The position numbers and the translations under genes are program-made. A stretch of 64,000 nt of DNA from the NCBI GenBank assembly GCA_031179305.1, contig JAPSHX010000003.1:21955-85954 (forward strand). Direction: 5' to 3'. Source of the stretch: Paenarthrobacter sp. Its GTDB lineage: Bacteria > Actinomycetota > Actinomycetes > Actinomycetales > Micrococcaceae. This document shows positions 20,384 through 29,455 of this stretch, one piece after another (the first letter of the stretch is position 1; each line of letters begins with the position of its first letter). The notes beneath the pieces are model-generated. The model was not told the origin of the DNA. It ran no database searches and saw only the letters and a program-made list of their open reading frames with translations.

Positions 20384-20399
20384 GGGAATGCGCTTACCC
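20384..20399. promoter_or_regulatory. LacI-type operator upstream of the isomerase gene
   Basis: GGGAATGCGCTTACCC, same core as the sites at 18329 and 18379. Confidence 0.55.
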
Positions 20400-20574
20400 A
20401 GTAAGGGCGTATCGCCTGTTGAACACATTTGTGCCGACTTCCGCCGTGCGCACCCCTTGAGCACCAAAGCCGCACCCGTTCCCTCCGTGCGCACCAGAGG
20501 TTACTGGTGCAAAGCGCGGAAAGTGCAGCGAACGCGCCAAGTCAGCCATGACAGTGACCGTGCACTTCCCCGCG

Positions 20575-21138
20575 CTACAGATTGATCCAGTACCGTCGGA
20601 TCGATTCGGTGACACCAAGCTCCGGGGCAAAACTCTCTGGAGTGCGGACGCTCTCAAGGACGCCTCCGCACGACTCGATGGTGCGGGCGGACGCCACATT
20701 GGGCTGCCTGCAAGTCACCAGGACGCGCTCCATTCCGAGCGTGAGTCCTTCTTCCATGGCACCCTTCAAGGCAAACTTGGCGAGTCCGTGGCCTCTTGCG
20801 CTTGGCCTTAATCCGTAGCCGATGTGTCCGCCCACTTCGGTCAGGTATTCGTTCGCGAGTGCGTGCCTCAGGCTGACGGAGCCCAGGTAGGCAGCATCCC
20901 GCACCACCCATATGGTGCTTTGCTTGGCCAACCCCTCGGGAGGCCGGAAGCTCTGCTTCGGCAATTCATGCAGTACTTCAACCCATTTCGCGAAGTCGCT
21001 GCTGTCGCGAAGATCCAAGTCGTATCTCGCTGCCACGAAGGCCGCAGAACCGTCTTGGTCCAAGGTTCCCCACTCGTCATAACTTTCCAGCCAGGAGGTA
21101 TGGAAGCTTGCCGACGGCTTAGTGAGCTTGTGAATCAT
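20575..21138 (-). CDS. GNAT family N-acetyltransferase
   Basis: GGHIGYGLRPSARGHGLAKFALKGAMEEGLTLGMERVLVTCRQPNVASARTIESCGG. Confidence 0.9.
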   Translation of the reverse strand: MIHKLTKPSASFHTSWLESYDEWGTLDQDGSAAFVAARYDLDLRDSSDFAKWVEVLHELPKQSFRPPEGLAKQSTIWVVRDAAYLGSVSLRHALANEYLTEVGGHIGYGLRPSARGHGLAKFALKGAMEEGLTLGMERVLVTCRQPNVASARTIESCGGVLESVRTPESFAPELGVTESIRRYWINL

Positions 21139-21164
21139 TCGGTGAGCCTACTACGCCTGTTGAT

Positions 21165-21521
21165 TCAGGCCTCAGATGTGCTCGTTGACGGGCGGAGGGT
21201 GGTGCGCTTCCGGACCTCGCGCAACACCATCTGCTCGGGGCAGACAGTCGAGAGGAAGTCGCCGACTGAGAGGGCAAGCCGCTCGCCGACGAGTGAGTAC
21301 AGGATGCGATTGGCATCGCGCCGCTCCGCAATCAGGCCGGCCTGCCGGAGCACGCTCAAGTGACGGGAAATGGTGGGGCCCGTGGCGCTGAACCGCGCAG
21401 CGATCTCACCGGCAGCCAACTCGCCGTCCTTGAGGTCCTGCAGAATCTGCCGCCTTGTAGGGTGCGCAAGCGCAGCAAAGATGTCTGATGCCGTATCTGC
21501 CATGTTTGCAATATAGCACAA
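21165..21521 (-). CDS. ArsR-family transcriptional regulator
   Basis: DIFAALAHPTRRQILQDLKDGELAAGEIAARFSATGPTISRHLSVLRQAGLI wHTH. Confidence 0.92.
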   Translation of the reverse strand: MCYIANMADTASDIFAALAHPTRRQILQDLKDGELAAGEIAARFSATGPTISRHLSVLRQAGLIAERRDANRILYSLVGERLALSVGDFLSTVCPEQMVLREVRKRTTLRPSTSTSEA

Positions 21522-21530
21522 CTGCTATAT
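21511..21530. promoter_or_regulatory. putative ArsR operator
   Basis: ATATAGCA-CAAC-TGCTATAT perfect inverted repeat at the arsR start, facing the SDR gene. Confidence 0.6.
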
Positions 21531-21570
21531 ACAGTTTAGCTTCATTGCTAATAAGCGAAGGAGCAAGAAT

Positions 21571-22503
21571 ATGCGTGTAGCCATTACCGGTGGAACCGGC
21601 TTTGTAGGGCGTCACTTGGCGGAGCGACTCAACAGTCCGGACACTGTTGTCATCTCCAGGCGGACGGGCGTGCAGATCAATGATGTGGATGCCTTGGCGG
21701 CTGCCTTCGCCGGCTGCGACGTAGTGGCGCATTGTGCCGGGATCAATCGGGAGATCGGCGACCAGACCTTCGATCGTGTACACGTCCATGGCACCCGGGC
21801 GGTCATTGAGGCGGCCCGACGAGCGGGCGTGCAGCGCATAGTAATGCTGAGCTTCCTCAGGGCCCGGCCTGACTGTGGCTCGGCCTACCACGAGACCAAG
21901 TGGGCGGCCGAGGAGCTCTTGCGGGAATCCGGCATCGAGCACACCATCCTCAAAGCGGGGATGATTTACGGCCTAGGCGACCATATGGTGGACCACGTCA
22001 CCCGCGCCGTGCGTACCTTTCCGATCTTCGCGACGGTGGGCTTTCACGAACGGACAGTTCGGCCGGTTCCAGTGGAAGAGGCTGTCAACGCATTGATTGC
22101 TGCCATGGAAGGCCGTGTCACCAGCCCTACTGTGACCCTACTTGGAGCCGAAGAACTTGAGCTGGGAACTGCTGTCCGGAGGATCGCGCGGCTTGCAGGT
22201 GGGCGGCCTCTGTACGTTCGGGCTCCAGTATGGGCAATCCGGGTGCTCGCGCAGCTAACGGAGTGGACCATGGTGGTGCCGCTCGTTGCCAAAGCACAAG
22301 CGCATATGCTCGCCGAAGGGGTTAGCGAACCCGCGCCCTTCGCGCCGGAGCTTCCGTTCGGACTGCGTCCCGCGCTCCCCTTCGACGACGAACGCATCAG
22401 AGCCGCGCTGCCCGAGGGGCGGTTCACGCTGAATGACCTCCGGATGATCCGAGGGTGGGTCGGGCGGCGTGCCAGCACGGGGCCGAGCCTGCACGCCCAC
22501 TAG
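21571..22503 (+). CDS. NAD(P)-binding SDR/NmrA-type protein
   Basis: MRVAITGGTGFVGRHLAERLNSPDTVVISRR Rossmann motif. Confidence 0.88.
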   Translation: MRVAITGGTGFVGRHLAERLNSPDTVVISRRTGVQINDVDALAAAFAGCDVVAHCAGINREIGDQTFDRVHVHGTRAVIEAARRAGVQRIVMLSFLRARPDCGSAYHETKWAAEELLRESGIEHTILKAGMIYGLGDHMVDHVTRAVRTFPIFATVGFHERTVRPVPVEEAVNALIAAMEGRVTSPTVTLLGAEELELGTAVRRIARLAGGRPLYVRAPVWAIRVLAQLTEWTMVVPLVAKAQAHMLAEGVSEPAPFAPELPFGLRPALPFDDERIRAALPEGRFTLNDLRMIRGWVGRRASTGPSLHAH

Positions 22504-23354
22504 TTCGACTTACTCAGTGTTCTGCCCATGATGGCCTGCGTGAGGGCATCGATGACCTCGGCATTGGCCAGGGGATTCCGGATCAGGGTGAAATCGACAT
22601 CACCTACAGGCGGCAGCCCGAACCGCTGCGTTATGACTTTCAGGTCCTCGGGCACCAGCGACGCCGGCATCACGGCAACTCCAATGCCGGCACGAACGGC
22701 TGCGAGCACTCCACTGATTTGCTTAGTGCTGCACGTAATCCGCCAGGTCCGGCCCTCGGCTTCCAGTGCATCAATGGCCAGCTTTCGGCTCAGGCTGGGC
22801 GCTGGGTAAGCGATCAAGGGGACAGGGGCTCCAGGTTCCAGTACGGTCTGCTCGACGCCCACCCACGCGAAGTTGTCGTGCCGGACCACAGTGCCTTCCT
22901 TCGCTCCAGCTACCCACTTCACGAACACCAGGTCCAGTTGGCCGGCATTGAGTCGCTTGTAGAGTTGGTCGCTTTGGCTGACGGTGAGCTCCAGGTTGAT
23001 CTGGGGATACAGTTGCCGGAACTCGCGAAGGATCCGGGGCAGCCCGGTGATGGCGAGGTCGTCTGCGGTGCCAAAGCGGAGGCGCCCTCGCATGGCCGAA
23101 CCGGAAAAGTAACGGGCGGCGGAGTCGTGGGCGGCGAGGATGCTGCGGGCAAAACCGGCCATGGCGTCGCCGTTGTCGGTGAGCCGGACCTCCCGCGTAT
23201 CGCGGGCAACCAGCACCCGCTTGGCAGCGGCCTCGAGCTTACGGACGTGCTGGCTGACGGTGGGCTGTGCGAGTCCGAGGCGTTCGGCAGCTTTGGTGAA
23301 ACTCAGCGTTTCTGCGACGGCCAAAAAGGAACGTAGCTGGACAGGTTCGAACAC
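22500..23354 (-). CDS. LysR-family transcriptional regulator
   Basis: MFEPVQLRSFLAVAETLSFTKAAERLGLAQPTVSQHVRKLE. Confidence 0.93.
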   Translation of the reverse strand: MFEPVQLRSFLAVAETLSFTKAAERLGLAQPTVSQHVRKLEAAAKRVLVARDTREVRLTDNGDAMAGFARSILAAHDSAARYFSGSAMRGRLRFGTADDLAITGLPRILREFRQLYPQINLELTVSQSDQLYKRLNAGQLDLVFVKWVAGAKEGTVVRHDNFAWVGVEQTVLEPGAPVPLIAYPAPSLSRKLAIDALEAEGRTWRITCSTKQISGVLAAVRAGIGVAVMPASLVPEDLKVITQRFGLPPVGDVDFTLIRNPLANAEVIDALTQAIMGRTLSKSN

Positions 23355-23520
23355 GGAACTCCTAAAGCGCAGGTCAGCGCCGGGCCGGAGTACTGCGCCG
23401 ATGAAGAGAGGTCATTGCATTCCGCAATGCTAGTTATAGGCGCAATACGCTTCCATAATTGCTGCTCGCAACCCTAGCGTTAAACGCATCCCACCGAAAC
23501 TCTCCATCCGAGGACTACCT

Positions 23521-24906
23521 TTGGCACCCCCACCGCCTTCAGCGGCAAACGTCAGCCAGCCCGTCATCGATTCCCTATCCGCACCTCAGCCCGCGGACAC
23601 CGTCACCCAGCCACTCGCCGTCGTGAGTGAAAAGCTGCCCTGGCGGTATACCTTCATCTCGCTAAAGGTCCCCAACTTCAGGATCTTCGCGATCGGCCAC
23701 TTCATCGCCGTGATCGCGATCTGGATGCAGCGCATCGCCCAAGATTGGATGGTGCTGCAGCTTTCCGGTTCCGTCACCGCCGTCGGAATTACCGTGGCAT
23801 TGCAGTTCATGCCCTCGCTTTTTCTTGGCCCTTGGGGCGGAATGATTGCCGACCGCTTTGCCAAGCGAAAGATCCTCATCATCTGCCAATCCGCGGCGGC
23901 TGTTCTCGCGGCCGCGTTGGCGGTGCTCTCCCTGAGCCAACGCGTCGAAGTGTGGCATGTGTACGTCATCGCCCTGCTTTTGGGCTTTGTGACGGTCCTG
24001 GACCAGCCGGCCCGGCAGGTTTTCGTCAACGAGCTTGTCGGTCCCAAGTACCTCCGGAATGCCATCAGCGTTAACTCCACGACGTTCCAACTCGGCGGAC
24101 TGATCGGTCCTGCCCTGGCCGGTGTCCTGCTCACAGCAGTGGGTGCCGGCTGGGCCTTCGCGGCGAACGCCGTGGCCTGCTGCTCCACTGTTGCCATGCT
24201 GATGATCCTCCGCAAGGACCAGTTGCACCTTAGCCAGCCGACTCCACGCAAGAAGGGAATGTTGCGTGAGGGACTCACGTATGCGCTCAGCAAGCCCACT
24301 ATTTACTGGCCGTGGTTGATGGCAGGCTTCGTGGCAGTTTTCGCCATGAGCCTGCCGGTGCTGCTGGCCGCGTTTGCGGATCACGTGTACGACGCCGGCG
24401 CCGGAGGCTACGGCCTGCTCAATGCGATGGTTGCGCTCGGTGCACTGATAGGCGCGGTGGCGTCCACCCGCCGTCGCCAGCTGCGGTTGCGGTCAGTGGT
24501 GACGTCGGCAGGGTTGTATGGGGTGATGCTCTGCGTGTCTTCGCTCATGCCAACAATGGTCTGGTTCAGCGTCACTATGGTCCTCGCCGGATTCTGGTGC
24601 CTTATGTTCCTTACCGCGGCCAACCAAATGGTGCAGACCAGCTCCAACATGAGCATCCGCGGCCGCGTCATGAGCCTGTATCTGGTGGTGCTGATCGGTG
24701 GGCAGGCAATCGGCGGCCCCATGATGGGCTGGCTCGCCGAGCATCTCGGCCCGCACCTGGCCGTCCTGATCTCGGGTGGCGTGCCGGCTATCGCGGCTGC
24801 GGTAGTCGCCGTCGTACTGGCCCGGAAGTCATCCCTGCACATCAAAGTGGACCTGCGCGATCGGCGTCGGGTCCTGCGGATCGTGCAGGAGCCTCAGACG
24901 GCTTAA
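23521..24906 (+). CDS. MFS transporter (EntS/DUF894-like)
   Basis: 461-aa multi-TM protein; FRIFAIGHFIAVIAIWMQRIAQDWMVLQLSGS. Confidence 0.88.
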   Translation: MAPPPPSAANVSQPVIDSLSAPQPADTVTQPLAVVSEKLPWRYTFISLKVPNFRIFAIGHFIAVIAIWMQRIAQDWMVLQLSGSVTAVGITVALQFMPSLFLGPWGGMIADRFAKRKILIICQSAAAVLAAALAVLSLSQRVEVWHVYVIALLLGFVTVLDQPARQVFVNELVGPKYLRNAISVNSTTFQLGGLIGPALAGVLLTAVGAGWAFAANAVACCSTVAMLMILRKDQLHLSQPTPRKKGMLREGLTYALSKPTIYWPWLMAGFVAVFAMSLPVLLAAFADHVYDAGAGGYGLLNAMVALGALIGAVASTRRRQLRLRSVVTSAGLYGVMLCVSSLMPTMVWFSVTMVLAGFWCLMFLTAANQMVQTSSNMSIRGRVMSLYLVVLIGGQAIGGPMMGWLAEHLGPHLAVLISGGVPAIAAAVVAVVLARKSSLHIKVDLRDRRRVLRIVQEPQTA

Positions 24907-24908
24907 CC

Positions 24909-24947
24909 AGGATGAAGCGCCCCCGACAGCCGGGGGCGCTTCATCCT
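24909..24947. terminator. bidirectional terminator between convergent genes
   Basis: AGGATGAAGCGCCCCCG-ACAGC-CGGGGGCGCTTCATCCT, perfect 17-bp stem. Confidence 0.85.
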
Positions 24948-24954
24948 GCGCGGG

Positions 24955-26127
24955 CTATTTTGGCTGAAGCTGGGCCACAGGCAGGTGTGGGTACTCCGAC
25001 GAGCGTCCCTGGAACTCCAGGACGTCCGGATTGCGGATAACACCTTCACGGATCTCGATGGCACGGGAGACGGTCTCGTTGGCATCCCCGCCTTCCGGTC
25101 CCGCCACTACAGTGTCCAGGAACGGAAGCAGGGCTTCGCTGATCTCCCAGCTGGCCGAGTTCCAAAGGTATGAAGGACTGTGGTCCACGGCGTAGTAGTT
25201 AACGTGCCCGCCTACGCGGAACATGGGCTCGTCGAAAGTGGTGGTTCGCGCCCAACTGAAGCCCATGCCTTCGTCGCAGGACACGTCAACGATCAGGCTG
25301 TCCGGCTGGAATTCCGCCAGGTCTTCCGTGCGGAGGTAGGTCAGCGGGGCGTTCGGGTCCTGCAGGGTGCAATTGACCACGATGTCCGCCGCGGCCAGGA
25401 ACGGCGCCAAGGGCTTACGTCCCTTGTCCGTGATGACTTCGCTGAGGAAGGGCGCCTTGTTGTCGTGGTCGAACTGCACGATCCGCACTGAATGGATCGG
25501 GGACCCGACGGCGGCGACGCCCCGGTTGGTGAGCACCTGAACGTCGTGGACGCCGTGGGCGTTCAGGGCGGTGACGGCACCTCGGGCGGTGGCCCCGAAG
25601 CCGATGACCACAGCGCTGAGGCGGCGGCCGTAATCGCCGGTGGAACCAGTCAACGCCAGAGCATGCAGCACGGAGCAATAGCCGGCGAGTTCGTTGTTCT
25701 TATGGAAGACATGCAGGCCGAAACCGCCGTCGCCCGCCCAGTGGTTCATGGCCTCAAAAGCGATGAGCGTGAGCTTCTTGTCAATCGCCAACTGGGTGAT
25801 GGTCCGGTCCTGGACGCAGTGAGGCCAGCCCCACAAGGTCTGACCATCACGGAGTTCTGCCAGGTCTTGGGCCTGCGGCTTGGGCAGGAGGATGACATCG
25901 TTGTTTGCGATCAACTCCTGGCGTGTGCCGAGCCCGCCCACCAACGATTCCAGCTTGCTGTCCGGGACACCGAACCGCTCGCCGTAGCCGTACTCAAAGC
26001 GCAGCTGTTGGCGCACTTCCGGAGCTATGCGCTCCAAGTGCTGCGGGTGGATCGGCAGGCGGCGCTCATTGGGTTTCAGCGAAGTAGCAAGGACACCAAT
26101 GCTCAGCTGGCCGGTTGGTGCGGTCAC
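24955..26127 (-). CDS. alanine dehydrogenase/PNT-domain protein, saccharopine dehydrogenase- or N5-(carboxyethyl)ornithine synthase-like
   Basis: IGVLATSLKPNERRLPIHPQHLERI...RFEYGYGERFGVPDSKLESLVGGLGTRQELIANNDVILLPKP. Confidence 0.75.
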   Translation of the reverse strand: MTAPTGQLSIGVLATSLKPNERRLPIHPQHLERIAPEVRQQLRFEYGYGERFGVPDSKLESLVGGLGTRQELIANNDVILLPKPQAQDLAELRDGQTLWGWPHCVQDRTITQLAIDKKLTLIAFEAMNHWAGDGGFGLHVFHKNNELAGYCSVLHALALTGSTGDYGRRLSAVVIGFGATARGAVTALNAHGVHDVQVLTNRGVAAVGSPIHSVRIVQFDHDNKAPFLSEVITDKGRKPLAPFLAAADIVVNCTLQDPNAPLTYLRTEDLAEFQPDSLIVDVSCDEGMGFSWARTTTFDEPMFRVGGHVNYYAVDHSPSYLWNSASWEISEALLPFLDTVVAGPEGGDANETVSRAIEIREGVIRNPDVLEFQGRSSEYPHLPVAQLQPK

Positions 26128-26258
26128 TTCTTGTTGCCGGTGGAGGGCTTGGCGGCCTCGGTGGCGGAGGACTCGGAAGCCCGCTTATCCGCGCGTTTTT
26201 CCTTGATGGATTTACTGGATTTCTTTGACGCAGTTTGGCGCGGTGATTTGTCGCCCAT
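26124..26258 (-). CDS. small Lys/Ser-rich hypothetical protein (44 aa)
   Basis: Manual reading: MGDKSPRQTASKKSSKSIKEKRADKRASESSATEAAKPSTGNKK*; stop overlaps the GTG of the downstream gene. Confidence 0.65.
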   Translation of the reverse strand: MGDKSPRQTASKKSSKSIKEKRADKRASESSATEAAKPSTGNKK

Positions 26259-26388
26259 GATGGCTCCCTTAGAGCGGAGCCGAGATGGCTCCTGACTCCT
26301 GACGATACACCTCCCCGGATGGCTTTGTGGTCGGAGTCACGCGTGCTGGACCGCAGGCCTCTGGCTGATCGGGAAAGCTGGCGTCGGA

Positions 26389-26850
26389 CTATTGGGCCGG
26401 CTGAACCGCCGGACGGCCATGAGTTACACGGTGAGTGACGCGATCCGCGGTGTCGTCAACAGTCACAACCTGCTCCACAGGCTCCAGGTAGAAGCGGGCA
26501 CTGCTGATGATGCCCTCATCTACGCCGAAAATGATGACGCCGGTCATCTCATGCGGGGTGCCATCACGGCGGGCGCCTTTCAGGTGCAGCTCGGTCCACA
26601 CGCTGCTCCCCTTCACGCTGTGCGCCAACATGCGGGCTGCGATGTCCGGTACGCCGGCGAAAAGTTGCTCCCAATTGCTGCGGATGGTGTCCCGTCCCGT
26701 GAATCCCCTAGTGGGGTGGGCCGGTGTTTCGTTGACGTAGCCCGGCGCGAAACACTCAGCCAAGGCTTCAAGATCATGCTTGTTCGTGGCTTCCAGCAAG
26801 CGATTGATGACGGCGAGTGGACCCGCCTCACCATCGTCGGTGAGAGTCAT
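26389..26850 (-). CDS. SnoaL-like/NTF2-fold protein
   Basis: VINRLLEATNKHDLEALAECFAPGYVNETPAHPTRGFTGRDTIRSNWEQLFAGVPDI. Confidence 0.85.
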   Translation of the reverse strand: MTLTDDGEAGPLAVINRLLEATNKHDLEALAECFAPGYVNETPAHPTRGFTGRDTIRSNWEQLFAGVPDIAARMLAHSVKGSSVWTELHLKGARRDGTPHEMTGVIIFGVDEGIISSARFYLEPVEQVVTVDDTADRVTHRVTHGRPAVQPAQ

Positions 26851-26983
26851 TGGAGGACCTCCCGGATAGGTGGATGTACGTAAGAGTTTAGGCTCGCGAA
26901 GCCTCCCGGTCGACGGGTACGCGGACCTCTTTGGTGAGGTGTCGTCGTCGAGGGTTCAATTCCGGTGGAGCAGTCCGGAGACA

Positions 26984-27017
26984 AAGAAACCCCGGATCGC
27001 TGGATCCGGGGTTTTCT
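26984..27017. terminator. hairpin terminator downstream of tRNA-Gly
   Basis: AAGAAACCCCGGATC-GCTG-GATCCGGGGTTTTCTT inverted repeat. Confidence 0.75.
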
Positions 27018-27091
27018 TGGAGCGGGCGACGGGAATCGAACCCGCGTATCGAGCTTGGGAAGCTAGCGCTCTACCATTGAGCTACGCCCGC
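27018..27091 (-). tRNA. tRNA-Gly(CCC)
   Basis: Minus strand GCGGGCGTAGCTCAATGGTAGAGCGCTAGCTTCCCAAGCTCGATACGCGGGTTCGATTCCCGTCGCCCGCTCCA; anticodon loop TTCCCAA; encoded CCA. Confidence 0.95.
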
Positions 27092-27169
27092 ATTGCCCGG
27101 AAAAACTCCCCCGAGCGAATCCTAGCTTAGCGCAGTTGCAGGGCTCCTCATGACCGGCGCACCGGATGC

Positions 27170-28726
27170 CTACTTGAACAGCTTCATACCGTTCCAGCCA
27201 TTGCCCACCTGGCGCTGAGTGCCCCAGGCTCCGGTCCCAAGACGATAATCGACGAGGTAACCATCCACGGTTTGGGCAGTGATGCTGCGCGTGCCCGGAC
27301 CGGACAATCCGAAGCTCGGAACCAGTGCCTTCATGGTTCCCCAACCGGAACCCACTGTAATAGGCAGGCCCGCGAAGCCGCCGCCACCGTTGCCGGGGTA
27401 GCTGAGCAAGTGCCCGGAGGCAGTGGTGGCCAGAATGTCGTTGGCGCCGTCGGCATTCCAGTCGGCCATGGTCAAGCCCATGCCCGCCCAGCCACTTCCA
27501 ATGTCCACGCGGTAGGTCAACGCCCTGCCAGAGGTGTTGGGGTAGTACCGGAGCCCGCCATCCGGGAAATAGCCCACGATGCCCGGATACCCCTGCGCCG
27601 CGGACCATTTGCCCACGGTTATTGTCATCTTGTCCCAGTCACCCGTTCCCACCACGATCTGAGTGGAGAACGCACCGCCGGGCCACCCCTTGAAAAGGCC
27701 GAGAGTGCCGTTATTCCATTGCGCCAAAATGTCGTAGACGCCATCAGCATCCCAGTCCACCACGAAGGCCTGCTTCAAGCCATGCCAGTTGGAACCGATT
27801 ACCGCAGGAATGCCATAGCCGCCACCGCCGTGTGCAGGGTAGCGAAGCAGCCTCCCGGACGAGTCCGCAGCAACCAGGTCCGCGCCGGAGGTGATGCTCG
27901 CATACGCGGTGGGGTTGCCGGCGAAATACTGCTCCATAGTGGGAAAGCCGCGGCGTTTCATGTCGGTGGCGAGGTCCACTCCGACGTAGCGCAGGTGCCA
28001 CGGCTCATAGCTGTAGCCCGTGACGTTCGTATATCCGTTGGGGTACCGGACAATGAAGCCGTACTTGTGGGCGTTCGCCGCCACCCAGATCCCGGCGGGT
28101 GTGCTCCCAAAACAGGTGCTGAGACCGCAGGAACCGTTGGCGTTCCCGACGTCGACGGCGAGCCCCGTCTGGTGCTCGCTGTGCCCCGGACGTGCGGAGA
28201 TCAGGTCTGCCTGTGCTTGGCCGTAGATGCTGACGTAATAGGAGTAAACCTGCTGCTGCTGCGCATAGGACCGGTAACCGCTCACCACGGCCAGCCCTCC
28301 CGTGCCGGCATCAGCTGCACCTTGGAACAATCCATTGAGCCAGGCCGCAGTCTCGGCCCTCAGATACTGGCCGGAGCCGCGGGCGTTGACCAGGTCGCCG
28401 GGAGCGTAGCTCACGGGATTCAAGGGCCGGGACTTGTTGACCAGGACAGAGAAGTTCGCGGGGTCGCCCACAGGATCGACGCTCGGAAGAGGATTCGCAG
28501 TGGTCGGTATCGCTGCATGCACGACGGCGGCCCGTGCACTGGTCGGTTTCGCGGTCACGGCCGCGGTGGCTGGCACAGCTGTGGCCGGCACAGTCGTGGC
28601 CTGAGCAGCTGTGGCAGGAGCCGCAGCCATGACACCGCCAGCCACTGCAAGGCTGATGAATGCAGCGCAAACCGCCAGCCGTCGTCGTGCGTTCCTTCCG
28701 GAAACTGAATGGTTTTGACCTCGCAT
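27170..28726 (-). CDS. secreted D-Ala-D-Ala carboxypeptidase (VanY-like) with C-terminal FG-GAP/VCBS-like module
   Basis: Signal-like N-terminus; VVSGYRSYAQQQQVYSYYVSIYGQAQADLISARPGHSEHQTGLAVDVG...EPWHLRYVG; repeats such as VDWDADGVYDILAQWNNGTLGLFKGW. Confidence 0.88.
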   Translation of the reverse strand: MRGQNHSVSGRNARRRLAVCAAFISLAVAGGVMAAAPATAAQATTVPATAVPATAAVTAKPTSARAAVVHAAIPTTANPLPSVDPVGDPANFSVLVNKSRPLNPVSYAPGDLVNARGSGQYLRAETAAWLNGLFQGAADAGTGGLAVVSGYRSYAQQQQVYSYYVSIYGQAQADLISARPGHSEHQTGLAVDVGNANGSCGLSTCFGSTPAGIWVAANAHKYGFIVRYPNGYTNVTGYSYEPWHLRYVGVDLATDMKRRGFPTMEQYFAGNPTAYASITSGADLVAADSSGRLLRYPAHGGGGYGIPAVIGSNWHGLKQAFVVDWDADGVYDILAQWNNGTLGLFKGWPGGAFSTQIVVGTGDWDKMTITVGKWSAAQGYPGIVGYFPDGGLRYYPNTSGRALTYRVDIGSGWAGMGLTMADWNADGANDILATTASGHLLSYPGNGGGGFAGLPITVGSGWGTMKALVPSFGLSGPGTRSITAQTVDGYLVDYRLGTGAWGTQRQVGNGWNGMKLFK

Positions 28727-28940
28727 AACGCCCCCAATTTTCATGTAGCCAGCCGGAGGCACTCTACCCGGCCGACGAACGCCTGTCAGCACTGCCCTGG
28801 AAAATTGACAGATAACCATTCGATCAAGGCTCGGCAGTCATGTGTTGCCAGCGCCCGCCGCTGACTATTCTGAAGGTGTTAGCTGCAGCGTATGGGGAAC
28901 CGGGCTACGACACTCGACCGTACGCCGAAAGAGGTTTTCC

Positions 28941-29384
28941 ATGGCATTCGCTGCCAATGAAGTGGTGATCAGCAGGGACGCCATGACCGTTTACGGATTC
29001 CTCATGGACGGGATGAACAACGCCCTGTGGCGTTCGGGCGTGCGCAGCATCGCGCTTCGCTCCGGCATTCGCGGCCAAAAAGGCGCCCTCTACCAACAGA
29101 CGGTTTCCGGCCCCGGCGGCCGACCCGTAGCCGCCGACTTCAGGATCACCGAAGCCCGTCCCGGAGCCGAAGTCCGCTATGCCGTGGTGGCTGGACCGGC
29201 CCGGCCTACCGGCGGCTTCTACCTCAGCACTGAAGGCAACACCACCCGCCTCCGGTTCGCCCTTGAGTACCATCCGAAGGGCCTGCGGAAGCTGATGAAT
29301 GGCATATTCCAGAAAGCCCTTGAGGGCGAAGTGGCGCAGCTGGAACAACTTAAGGTTGCGATCGAGTCCCACCCGGCGGCTTAG
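28941..29384 (+). CDS. SRPBCC/START-fold family protein
   Basis: MAFAANEVVISRDAMTVYGFLMDGMNNALWRSGVRSIALRSG...; polyketide cyclase/dehydrase-like pattern. Confidence 0.72.
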   Translation: MAFAANEVVISRDAMTVYGFLMDGMNNALWRSGVRSIALRSGIRGQKGALYQQTVSGPGGRPVAADFRITEARPGAEVRYAVVAGPARPTGGFYLSTEGNTTRLRFALEYHPKGLRKLMNGIFQKALEGEVAQLEQLKVAIESHPAA

Positions 29385-29455
29385 CCGCAGCTGTTGACGC
29401 ACGTCGACGGGTTGGCGTCCGACGGCAAACCCCGCGGTTAGGTGGGCATGCTTGT

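Noticed and set aside
26930-26980. GAGGGTTCAATTCCGGTGGAGCA resembling a tRNA T-arm
   Set aside because: No matching acceptor, D or anticodon arms and the T-stem does not pair well; at most a degenerate fragment.
26870-27130. 86-aa plus-strand ORF containing LERATGIEPAYRAWEASALPLSYARI
   Set aside because: Antisense translation of tRNA-Gly; this peptide pattern is a well-known misannotation artefact.
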